This document shows, piece after piece, positions 1 to 5,949 of a stretch of 7,288 nucleotides of DNA. Numbering within the stretch: position 1 is the first letter of the stretch; the number at the start of each line of letters is the position of its first letter. The DNA is taken from positions 1-7,288 of the forward strand of contig CAJUES010000099.1 in NCBI GenBank assembly GCA_910585765.1, written 5' to 3'. This DNA is from an uncultured Lachnospiraceae bacterium. GTDB taxonomy: Bacteria; Bacillota; Clostridia; Lachnospirales; Lachnospiraceae. The notes under the pieces were generated by a model. The model did no database searches. It saw only the letters and a list, made by a program, of their open reading frames with translations, and was not told the origin of the DNA. Made by a program: the position numbers and the translations under genes.

Positions 1-212
1 CCGCGGACGCGGTCGGCATCGAGGGACACATCAGCTGCCATTCCCTGCGCAAGACCTTCGGCTACCACGCGTGGAAACAAGGCAGCGATCCGGTCGTGAT
101 CATGGTCATCTTTAACCATTCCTCGCTCTCCATCACAAAGCGTTACCTGTGCATCGAGCAGGACGACAAAGATGACGTATATCGCAGCATATATCAGAAC
201 ACGGCAGCATGA
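1..212 (+). CDS. Tyrosine recombinase (phage-type integrase), C-terminal fragment cut by window edge
   Basis: The reading frame (first full codon at base 3) is open from the left edge to TGA at 210-212 and gives 69 residues. They form the end of a tyrosine recombinase catalytic domain. HSLRKTFGYH (fragment residues 13-22) is the HxxR box. FNHSS (37-41) holds the histidine usually seen as G-H-x-x. The Y in TKRYL (residue 48) is at the position of the nucleophilic tyrosine. The upstream catalytic arginine and any N-terminal DNA-binding domain lie outside the window. Such enzymes cut and rejoin DNA at specific sites to integrate, excise or invert elements. The short tail (about 20 residues after the Tyr, acidic DDKDD) resembles the small stand-alone integrases common in Clostridia. 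The gene points toward ftsH and is convergent with it. I cannot tell which element it serves, or whether the full gene is intact. Confidence 0.85.
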   Translation, partial: ADAVGIEGHISCHSLRKTFGYHAWKQGSDPVVIMVIFNHSSLSITKRYLCIEQDDKDDVYRSIYQNTAA

Positions 213-581
213 CAGTGCCCTGATGTGACATGCCGTCTCTCCTGCGCGCAGACTGTTTTCTGTCAGAATGATTTTTCGAAAAACCGATCTTTCGTACCAT
301 GCCAGGGCTCGCTCCATCAGCAGCCAGGGCTTTTTCGTGCGCTTGTGTGTCTTTTTGCGTAATTTCTGAACAGTTCCTTAGCATGTGTTTGAAAAATCCA
401 GTAAATTGGCGCCTATAGAAAATTTTTTGAAAAAAAAGAAAAAAGGACTAAAGTTTTGAAAGCACCCCACCGATATATAGAGTGTAAGCAGGAGATGCAA
501 CAATTTATACAAATTGTTGCATCTCCTGTCGTGCATAGAGGGTGCACAGGGAATTTGACAGTGAAAGCTGCCCGCACACAC
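213..581. other. Non-coding stretch between integrase and the ftsH terminator
   Basis: I see no supportable gene here. Base composition changes: 213-350 is moderately GC-rich, while 380-460 is AT-rich with a purine-rich A/G tract around 430-448. There is a 12-bp perfect palindrome of five T, CG, five A at 272-283. The 9-base word GCCAGGGCT is repeated directly at 301-309 and 323-331. A perfect 18-bp inverted repeat occurs at 489-528 (listed separately), and a small hairpin follows it (GTGCA 531-535 with TGCAC 543-547). No convincing intrinsic terminator follows the integrase stop. Short open frames in this stretch either run into the antisense of ftsH or of the integrase and have no family resemblance. 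Confidence 0.6.
489..528. repeat. Perfect 18-bp inverted repeat with 4-base loop
   Basis: The left arm CAGGAGATGCAACAATTT (489-506) and the right arm (511-528) are exact reverse complements, separated by ATAC at 507-510. No run of T follows the stem on either strand, so it does not look like an ordinary rho-independent terminator. A perfect stem of this length could be a cruciform-forming operator, a hairpin of a small RNA, or a short palindromic mobile repeat. The sequence alone does not decide. It lies between the convergent integrase and ftsH genes, outside any gene I accept. Confidence 0.9.
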
Positions 582-620
582 AAAAACAGCCGCCTGCATG
601 TATCGCAGCCGGCTGTTTTT
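582..620 (-). terminator. Rho-independent terminator after ftsH
   Basis: An 11-bp perfect stem (AAAAACAGCCG at 582-592 with CGGCTGTTTTT at 610-620) is continued, after one mismatch, by CTGC/GCAG (594-597 with 605-608) around a 7-base loop. Read on the minus strand, the GC-rich stem begins one base after the ftsH TAG stop and ends in a T run. This is the classic form, and it closes the spoIIE-tilS-hpt-ftsH transcript. Because the stem is flanked by A on one side and T on the other, it could also stop rightward transcription from the integrase side. Confidence 0.9.
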
Positions 621-621
621 A

Positions 622-2424
622 CTATGCGAACAGCGCCTCAAACTCATCCCTGCCGATCTTCTCCTTCTCCAGCAGAAGGTCCGCGCAGGCGTGAAGCACA
701 TTTTCGTGTTTCATGATGATATCCTTTGCCTTCTTGTAGCAGTCGTCCACGATCGCCTTCACCTCGACATCGATCTCGCCCGCGACCGCCTCAGAGTGGC
801 TTCTCGTGTGCGCCAGATCCCTGCCGATGAACACTTCATTGTCGTCCTCGTCGTAGTTGATGACGCCGATATTGTCGGAGAATCCGTACTTTGTCACCAT
901 TGCCCGCGCCACCTTGGTCGCCTTCTTGATGTCGCTCGAAGCGCCGGTCGTCACGTCGTCAAAAATGATCTCCTCCGCAATACGCCCGCCGAGTGAAACC
1001 ATGATATCCTGCAGCATCCTGCCCTTGGTGTTGAACATCTCGTCGCGCTCGGGAAGGGGCATCGTGTAGCCCGCCGCCCCGAGTCCCGTCGGTATGATCG
1101 AGACGGTGTAGACCGGTCCCACATCGGGAAGCACATGGAACAGGATCGCATGTCCCGCCTCGTGGTAAGCCGTGATCTTCTTTTCCTTCTCCGATATGAT
1201 GCGGCTCTTCTTCTCCGCGCCGATGCCGACCTTGATGAAGGATCTCCTGATGTCCTCCTGTTTGATGAACGCGCGGTTCTCCTTGGCTGCCTGGATCGCC
1301 GATTCGTTCAGGAGATTCTCGAGATCCGCTCCCGTGAAGCCCGCTGTCGTCTGCGCCACCTGCTTCAAGTCCACATCCTCCGAGAGCGGCTTGTTCTTGG
1401 CGTGCACATTGAGAATCTCCTCCCTGCCGCCCACATCCGGCGGAGACACCGTGATCTTCCTGTCAAAACGCCCCGGGCGCAGGATCGCCGGGTCGAGGAT
1501 GTCGACACGGTTGGTCGCCGCCATCACGATAATGCCCTCGTTCGTGCCAAATCCGTCCATCTCCACAAGCATCTGGTTCAGGGTCTGCTCGCGCTCGTCG
1601 TGACCGCCGCCCATACCGGTGCCGCGCCGCCTTGCCACCGCGTCGATCTCATCGATGAACACGATGCAGGGGGCGTTCTTCTTCGCCTCGGCAAACAGAT
1701 CGCGCACTCTCGACGCGCCGACACCGACGAACATCTCCACAAAGTCAGAACCCGATATGGAGAAAAAGGGTACGTTCGCCTCGCCCGCGATCGCCTTTGC
1801 CAGCAGCGTCTTGCCTGTACCGGGCGCGCCCTCGAGAAGGACACCCTTGGGGATCCTTGCGCCGACCTTTGTATATTTCCCGGGATCTTTCAGGAAATCC
1901 ACGATCTCCTCGAGATCCTCCTTCTCCTCCTTGAGCCCTGCCACATCCTTCAATGTGACTTCACCGCCCGTCATAAGGCGCGCCCTGCTCTTCCCGAAGT
2001 TCATCATCTTGCCGCCGCTGTTGCCGGAATTCTGGGCATTCATCATACTGAACATAAAGACCACAACAACAAGCAGCATCAGCAGCGGGAGCAGCTCCGT
2101 GATGAACCAGTTCTCCTGCGGCACATCCCTCACGATCGGTTCTATATTGTAGCCCTTCACGATCTCCTGCGCCTCGACGACATCAGAAACGTAGAGATTT
2201 CTCTGCTGGTTATCTTTCAGCGTAATGCGCAGCATACCTGTCGGCACCTGTGCATTCGGATGGATCTCCACATCCACGACCAGCCCCTCCTCCATCTCGG
2301 ACATGAACTGCCCCATCGTGTAGGAGCCGCCGCTCCCGCTGTTGGTGCTCGCCCAGATCAGCACCAGCACCAGGATCAATATAAATATAAACGTCAGATT
2401 AATTCCTTTTGCACCTTTTCCCAA
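622..2424 (-). CDS. ftsH: FtsH, membrane-bound ATP-dependent zinc metalloprotease
   Basis: This 600-residue protein has the full FtsH layout. Transmembrane helix 1 is at about 9-25 and helix 2 at about 106-127, with a short extracytoplasmic domain between them. The AAA+ domain has Walker A GAPGTGKT (199-206), pore motif MFVG (231-234), Walker B IVFIDEID (254-261) and the second region of homology with its arginine fingers (about 302-321). The M41 protease domain has the zinc motif HEAGH (421-425) and the third ligand Asp498 in SSDIKKA. FtsH hexamers extract and degrade membrane and short-lived cytoplasmic proteins, and in Bacillus FtsH is needed for sporulation. The C-terminus stops soon after the protease domain, a little shorter than many homologues. 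The start is TTG at 2424, chosen because AGAAGGAGA (2431-2439) stands 6 bases upstream and TM1 would be lost with any later Met. It is the last gene of the series, 35 bases after hpt, and is followed at once by a terminator. Confidence 0.98.
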   Translation of the reverse strand: MGKGAKGINLTFIFILILVLVLIWASTNSGSGGSYTMGQFMSEMEEGLVVDVEIHPNAQVPTGMLRITLKDNQQRNLYVSDVVEAQEIVKGYNIEPIVRDVPQENWFITELLPLLMLLVVVVFMFSMMNAQNSGNSGGKMMNFGKSRARLMTGGEVTLKDVAGLKEEKEDLEEIVDFLKDPGKYTKVGARIPKGVLLEGAPGTGKTLLAKAIAGEANVPFFSISGSDFVEMFVGVGASRVRDLFAEAKKNAPCIVFIDEIDAVARRRGTGMGGGHDEREQTLNQMLVEMDGFGTNEGIIVMAATNRVDILDPAILRPGRFDRKITVSPPDVGGREEILNVHAKNKPLSEDVDLKQVAQTTAGFTGADLENLLNESAIQAAKENRAFIKQEDIRRSFIKVGIGAEKKSRIISEKEKKITAYHEAGHAILFHVLPDVGPVYTVSIIPTGLGAAGYTMPLPERDEMFNTKGRMLQDIMVSLGGRIAEEIIFDDVTTGASSDIKKATKVARAMVTKYGFSDNIGVINYDEDDNEVFIGRDLAHTRSHSEAVAGEIDVEVKAIVDDCYKKAKDIIMKHENVLHACADLLLEKEKIGRDEFEALFA

Positions 2425-2439
2425 TTTCTGTCTCCTTCT
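2425..2439 (-). promoter_or_regulatory. Strong ribosome binding site serving the ftsH TTG start
   Basis: On the minus strand AGAAGGAGA occupies 2439-2431, with 6 bases to the TTG codon at 2424-2422. No ATG or GTG in the ftsH frame lies nearby upstream. This site decides the start: a near-ideal Shine-Dalgarno paired with a weak initiation codon. Confidence 0.8.
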
Positions 2440-2459
2440 AGTCCTAAAACGAATAAGAA

Positions 2460-2984
2460 TCAGTCAAGCTCAACCACGCCGATATACGGAAGATTCCTGT
2501 AGCGCTGGTCGTAATCGAGACCGTAGCCCACGACAAACTCATCCGGTATCTCAAAGCCTGTGTAATCCACCTTCACATCGACAACGCGCCGCTCGGGTTT
2601 GTCGAGCAGCGTGCAGAGTTTCATGCTGCCCGGTCCGCGCTGCCCCAGCAGTTCGAGCAGATAGCTCAGCGTCCTTCCGGAATCCACGATATCCTCCACG
2701 ACAATGACATCCTTATCCTTGAGCGGTTCGTCGAGATCCTTGACGATCTTGACAACGCCGCTGGACTTTGTATTGCTGCCGTAGCTTGACACGGACATGA
2801 AATCCAGTGACACCGGCACCGAAATACGCTTGGCAAGCTCACACATAAAAAAACTGCCACCCTTGAGCACACACACCAGATGAACCTGTCTGCCTGCGTA
2901 GTCGTGGCTGATCTGCTCACCGATCTCCTTTATCCTGGTGTCCACTTCCTCCTCCGTCAACATGACTCTGATTCTCTCAGCCAT
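2460..2984 (-). CDS. hpt: Hypoxanthine(-guanine) phosphoribosyltransferase
   Basis: The 174-residue length is typical of bacterial HPRT. The protein salvages hypoxanthine (and usually guanine) by transfer to PRPP, forming IMP or GMP in the cytoplasm. Visible signatures are LKGG (40-43, PPi-binding loop region), DFMSVSSYG (61-69, flexible catalytic loop), the PRPP-binding motif VIVVEDIVDSGRTL (93-106) with its paired acidic residues, and the purine-binding end VGYGLDYDQRYRNLPYIGV (152-170). The ATG at 2984 follows AAAGGAGG (plus-strand bases 2993-3000) by 8 bases. It lies 69 bases after tilS and 35 bases before ftsH, the same tilS-hpt-ftsH order as in Bacillus. In B. subtilis HprT and TilS interact and are reported to activate ftsH expression, which may explain why the trio is conserved. 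Whether that holds here is inference. Confidence 0.97.
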   Translation of the reverse strand: MAERIRVMLTEEEVDTRIKEIGEQISHDYAGRQVHLVCVLKGGSFFMCELAKRISVPVSLDFMSVSSYGSNTKSSGVVKIVKDLDEPLKDKDVIVVEDIVDSGRTLSYLLELLGQRGPGSMKLCTLLDKPERRVVDVKVDYTGFEIPDEFVVGYGLDYDQRYRNLPYIGVVELD

Positions 2985-3053
2985 ATTCGAGTCCTCCTTT
3001 GTTTTTTATCCGCAGTCCGCGCCCGGAAATTCACGGCGTGCATTTTGCGGCTC

Positions 3054-4499
3054 TCATACATGTAACGATATCTGCTGTACATCCTCCTCGAATGTCAGCG
3101 ACAAGATCGTTCTCGTCGTTTCACCGACCTTGTAATAGTTGCTGATACGCTCCCCGACGATCCAGATGACATGATCCCCATCCGTCACGAGGCAGATCTG
3201 ATCGCGCTCCTTCTGCGGGATCTTGCGATCGATAAAGTACGCTTTCAGCGTCTTTCGCTGATCTGCGGCATTCACCGTCAGATAATCACCTGGTCTGCGG
3301 GTTCTGATGACAATACTTCTCTCTATTCTATCATAATCAAACCATTTCGTATACTTATTTTGCGGAATATTTTTAAAATCAATACCATTATTTCCCACAG
3401 GGAGCAGTTTCGCCCTGATCTTCCGATGCGCCCCCACGAGGATGACCAGCTCTTTCCCTGCCGACAGCGCCGCCGTCTCCTCCGCCGACAGCGCGATCTC
3501 CGACAGGACCACCTCCTGTGTCATACTGTCAGGCTCCCTGCGGATGCAGACACCTGTATAGTCGCGCCTTGCCTGCAGCTGATGCGGCAGGTGCAGCACC
3601 CGCCCGCACTGCCTGTCCATCAGCTCCCGGATCTGCCTGACATGCACCGCCCCCAGATCCTTTCTGCTCCCGGCTGCCTGCGCGAGCACCTCCATCGCCA
3701 CATATCCCTGTATTGTCCCGTGAAGCGCCCTGAATTTCTCACAGTCAATATGAAATGATCCGAACGCCGCCGTCACGCATGTCTCCAATCCCTGTCTCGT
3801 GATTTCCGCGATCAGCCCGTATGCCGCCTCCAACTGCTCACAGGCGTCGCTGATGTGGCTGACTGCCGCGGGACTGATCCTGCGCACAGCCGTGTCAAGT
3901 ATGTGGTGGCGTATGATGTTCCTTGAATAATTATCCTCCAAATTCGTGCTGTCTATGCAGTACGGCACCTTTCTTTCCTGCAAAAAGCATTCGATCTCGT
4001 CTCTCGAAAGACACAGCAGCGGACGGATGATCCTGTCGCGCACCGGCGGGATCCCGGTCAGCCCCCGCAGCGACGTCCCTCTGAACAGATGGAACAAAAA
4101 AGTCTCACAGCTGTCATTCTTGTTGTGGGCTATGGCGATCCTGCCCTTTTTGCTGCCAAGCGCTCTCGCGAATGCCGCATAGCGGATCTCCCTGCCAGCC
4201 TCCTCCGTCGATATACGGCGCCTGCGCGCTTCTGCCTCCACATCCGCCTCCACCAGTGTATAGCGTATGTCGTCCGCAAGGCACAGGCTTCTGACATACG
4301 CGGCGTCCTCTGCCGCGTCGGGACGGATCAGATGATTGACATGGACCACGCGGATGTCGATCGGGATCTCCCTGCGGATCTCCAAAAGCATCAGCAGAAG
4401 ACAGACCGAGTCCGCACCGCCGGACACCCCCGCCACAATGCAGTCCCCCTCCTCGATCATATGATGTTCCCTGACATACCGCAATACCCTGTCAACCAT
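3054..4499 (-). CDS. tilS: tRNA(Ile)-lysidine synthetase TilS
   Basis: TilS adenylates C34 of the CAU-anticodon isoleucine tRNA and attaches lysine, changing the codon read from AUG to AUA. It is normally essential. The 481 residues include the PP-loop ATPase motif SGGADS (26-31), HVNHLIR (53-59), and the family block AHNKNDSCETFLFHLFRGTSLRGL (125-148, where the common HHxDDQxET appears as HNKNDSCET). They also include DSTNLEDNYSRNIIR (183-197), a middle helical substrate-binding domain (about 210-300), and the TilS C-terminal domain with RRPGD (401-405), LKAYFIDRKIPQKERD (418-433) and WIVGERISNYYKV (446-458). ATG 4499 is kept because homologues have a helix before the PP-loop. Its ribosome site is not ideal: GGGGAG is 12 bases away and AGAGGT only 1 base away. 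An internal Met14 is a less likely alternative. It follows spoIIE by 44 bases and probably shares its transcript. Confidence 0.96.
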   Translation of the reverse strand: MVDRVLRYVREHHMIEEGDCIVAGVSGGADSVCLLLMLLEIRREIPIDIRVVHVNHLIRPDAAEDAAYVRSLCLADDIRYTLVEADVEAEARRRRISTEEAGREIRYAAFARALGSKKGRIAIAHNKNDSCETFLFHLFRGTSLRGLTGIPPVRDRIIRPLLCLSRDEIECFLQERKVPYCIDSTNLEDNYSRNIIRHHILDTAVRRISPAAVSHISDACEQLEAAYGLIAEITRQGLETCVTAAFGSFHIDCEKFRALHGTIQGYVAMEVLAQAAGSRKDLGAVHVRQIRELMDRQCGRVLHLPHQLQARRDYTGVCIRREPDSMTQEVVLSEIALSAEETAALSAGKELVILVGAHRKIRAKLLPVGNNGIDFKNIPQNKYTKWFDYDRIERSIVIRTRRPGDYLTVNAADQRKTLKAYFIDRKIPQKERDQICLVTDGDHVIWIVGERISNYYKVGETTRTILSLTFEEDVQQISLHV

Positions 4500-4538
4500 A
4501 ACCTCTGTTCACTCCCCAGATTTTAAAATGTCCGATCC

Positions 4539-4559
4539 GCGCGTCAGAAACCGACGCGC
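4539..4559 (-). other. Hairpin over the spoIIE stop codon
   Basis: GCGCGTC (4539-4545) and GACGCGC (4553-4559) form a 7-bp GC-rich stem with a 7-base loop that includes the last codons and stop of spoIIE. No T tract follows on the minus strand, where ATTTTAAAAT comes about 8 bases later, so it is not a clear terminator. It might slow exonucleases or mark a processing site between spoIIE and the housekeeping genes. The role is unknown. Confidence 0.4.
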
Positions 4560-5776
4560 CGCTTGATACAGCAGGTGAGGACTGTCATATCGTCCCGGAT
4601 GCGCCCGCCCTGGCTGTTGATCGCATATCGCAGCAGATAGTCCGCCATCTCCTTCGGATTCTGGATCGGGCTCCTCGAAATGATCTCCCGCAGCCTCCCC
4701 GCAGCCTCCTCCTCGATGGCATCCGAGATCCCGTCGGAGATCATGATCAGCATGTCCGTGTCCGCAAGCCGCACGCTCTGTGTGATCGGACACAGCTCGT
4801 CCATGCTCCCGAGCGGAAGCGTGTCCGCCGCCACCTCATCCACCCAGTTCCCGCGCTTGATATAGCTTGCCGCAGCCCCCGCCTTGACAAACTCCGCCTC
4901 CCCTGTCAGCAGATTGACTGCACAGACATCGAGCGTCGTGAGATTGCAGCAGCCATTCTGTGCGGCGATCGCACCATTGACCATCGAAAACGCTTTTTCC
5001 TTCTGAAACCCTGCCTCCATGAAACGCTCCATGAACTCGATGACTGCCTGGCTGTCCCTGCACGCCGGCTCACCGCTCCCCATACCGTCCGCGAGCATCA
5101 CGACCACCTGACTCTGATTATATTCCTCCATCGAGAAATTGTCACCGGAAATTTTCTCATCCTCCCTGACAGCCCTCGATACCGCGCTCAAGACCGTGTA
5201 CCTGGGCTCGTCCTCATAGATAAACGTGTTGTACCCTCTTCCGATCGCCGTCGCGCTCTCCGCAGACGGCACCAGCTTTCTGCCGAAGAACGCCGAGAGG
5301 AACCCGCCCAGCACGCTCGCTGACACAGTGTGTCTGCCGGCTGCGCGCGCCTCGATACTGATCCTGTTCCCACAGCGCCCATCCAGTGCGGACTCGCAGC
5401 TCCCCGCAGCGCCGCCCTCTATAAAGACCAGCCCCCGGACGATGATCCCCTGTCTCTTCAAGTGATGTATCAGCGCCTTTCTCCTGTGCTCCATCGGCAG
5501 GCTCACATGGACGACCGTGTCTGCCACATCCGCAAACGCGCCTGATATCTCGTCGAGATGGCTCGCAAAGATCTCCTTCGTCTCCTGCAGCTGCTTTCTG
5601 TAGAGCATGTCCTTCCTGTCGCCGCTGGCTGCGCCCGCCTGCGGTGTCCCCCGGTAGAGCCTTGCCAGCTCCTCGTAAGTCTCCGACAGACAGTACAGTT
5701 TCCGCTTGCTGTAGCCATGGAACAGATCTCCCTCCATGACGCCCGATTTATGTTCTGATCTTCTGATCTTCAACAT
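4544..5776 (-). CDS. spoIIE: SpoIIE-type PP2C serine phosphatase lacking the N-terminal membrane domain
   Basis: SpoIIE dephosphorylates the anti-anti-sigma factor SpoIIAA and so frees sigma-F in the forespore. It also acts at the polar septum with FtsZ. In this 410-residue protein, residues about 15-150 match the SpoIIE regulatory region (helical LSETYEELARLYRG, then HHLKRQGIIVRGLVFIEGG). Residues about 190-405 are the PP2C-like domain with SGDNFSM (Asp212), ADGMGSG (Asp230), TTLD (Asp283), LPLG, ISDGISD (Asp348) and RDDMTV (Asp395/396), so the metal-binding acids appear intact. Family members in Bacillus are about 830 residues with ten N-terminal membrane spans. None exists here, and an in-frame TAA lies upstream at 5816-5818. 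ATG 5776 is preferred over TTG 5797 because AGGGGG (plus-strand bases 5786-5791) stands 9 bases before it. The position between divIC and tilS fits true spoIIE. A soluble paralogue that replaced it is the main alternative. Confidence 0.9.
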   Translation of the reverse strand: MLKIRRSEHKSGVMEGDLFHGYSKRKLYCLSETYEELARLYRGTPQAGAASGDRKDMLYRKQLQETKEIFASHLDEISGAFADVADTVVHVSLPMEHRRKALIHHLKRQGIIVRGLVFIEGGAAGSCESALDGRCGNRISIEARAAGRHTVSASVLGGFLSAFFGRKLVPSAESATAIGRGYNTFIYEDEPRYTVLSAVSRAVREDEKISGDNFSMEEYNQSQVVVMLADGMGSGEPACRDSQAVIEFMERFMEAGFQKEKAFSMVNGAIAAQNGCCNLTTLDVCAVNLLTGEAEFVKAGAAASYIKRGNWVDEVAADTLPLGSMDELCPITQSVRLADTDMLIMISDGISDAIEEEAAGRLREIISRSPIQNPKEMADYLLRYAINSQGGRIRDDMTVLTCCIKRRVGF

Positions 5777-5814
5777 GATCCATATCCCCCTCAACAATTC
5801 TGGTTTATTAACCC

Positions 5815-5847
5815 ATTATAGAATGAGGGTCTATCATTTTTTGTCAA
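5815..5847 (-). promoter_or_regulatory. Candidate sigma-A/Spo0A-type promoter of spoIIE with 21-bp spacer
   Basis: On the minus strand TTGACA (plus-strand bases 5842-5847) and TATAAT (plus-strand bases 5815-5820) both match consensus exactly but are 21 bp apart instead of about 17. Such long spacing is known for the Spo0A-activated sigma-A promoters of spoIIE and spoIIG in B. subtilis. Transcription would begin near 5808, giving a leader of about 30 bases before the ATG at 5776. Recognition is by pattern only. Confidence 0.7.
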
Positions 5848-5848
5848 A
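5840..5848 (+). promoter_or_regulatory. Spo0A-box-like site over the spoIIE -35
   Basis: TTTGTCAAA on the plus strand matches the 0A-box consensus TTTGTCGAA at 8 of 9 positions and fully overlaps the -35 hexamer. Phosphorylated Spo0A bound here could reposition sigma-A RNA polymerase, as described at spoIIG in B. subtilis. The assignment depends on position as much as on sequence, since TTGACA itself resembles part of the box. Confidence 0.5.
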
Positions 5849-5871
5849 CCTGTGCACCGCAATGCGTTTTT

Positions 5872-5884
5872 TTATTGACAATAA
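5872..5884. promoter_or_regulatory. 13-base palindrome upstream of the spoIIE promoter
   Basis: TTATTG-A-CAATAA is a perfect inverted repeat centred on 5878, about 30 bases upstream of the -35. On the minus strand it includes TGTCAAT, 5 of 7 positions of the core 0A box TGTCGAA. It could be a second, weaker Spo0A site or another operator. Confidence 0.35.
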
Positions 5885-5888
5885 TCGC

Positions 5889-5939
5889 AAAACACCGCCA
5901 CAAGGCAGAGGAACACGTTCCCATACCAGATAGCGGTGT
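5889..5939 (-). terminator. Weak terminator-like structure after divIC
   Basis: ACACCGC (5892-5898) pairs with GCGGTGT (5933-5939) as a 7-bp stem. The 34-base loop contains a second hairpin GGAAC/GTTCC (5910-5914 with 5917-5921). Read on the minus strand the stem begins 10 bases past the divIC stop and ends in TTTT then GCG. The short T run and branched loop make it a weak terminator at best, so some read-through from divIC into spoIIE is possible. Confidence 0.4.
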
Positions 5940-5949
5940 GTCAATCTCA

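Noticed and set aside
1..317. Minus-strand frame open from an ATG at 317 to the left edge (over 100 codons)
   Set aside because: Two thirds of it is antisense to the recognised recombinase end, and it has no good ribosome site or family motif. A stop-free reverse frame is expected in such GC-rich sequence.
301..331. Direct repeat GCCAGGGCT (301-309 and 323-331) as an attachment site or CRISPR-like unit
   Set aside because: Only two 9-base copies 22 bases apart, with no further copies, is within chance.
133..384. Minus-strand 83-codon frame in the gap after the integrase
   Set aside because: It overlaps the integrase end, has a low-complexity hydrophilic translation with no recognisable family, and no clear ribosome site.
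489..528. Reading the 18-bp inverted repeat as an intrinsic terminator
   Set aside because: No T-rich tract follows the stem on either strand, and a clear terminator for ftsH already exists at 582-620.
456..716. Plus-strand frame starting at TTG 456 after AAAAAAGGAC
   Set aside because: The purine tract looks like a ribosome site, but the frame runs through the perfect inverted repeat, the ftsH terminator and into the antisense of ftsH, so a real protein is unlikely.
1135..2502. Plus-strand open frame of 455 codons opposite ftsH
   Set aside because: It lies wholly antisense to an unmistakable ftsH, has a His/Arg/Leu-rich composition typical of a shadow frame in GC-rich DNA, and shows no domain.
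5777..5797. TTG at 5797 as the spoIIE start
   Set aside because: It would place the AGGGGG ribosome site inside the coding region, and the seven extra residues add nothing recognisable. ATG 5776 has proper spacing.
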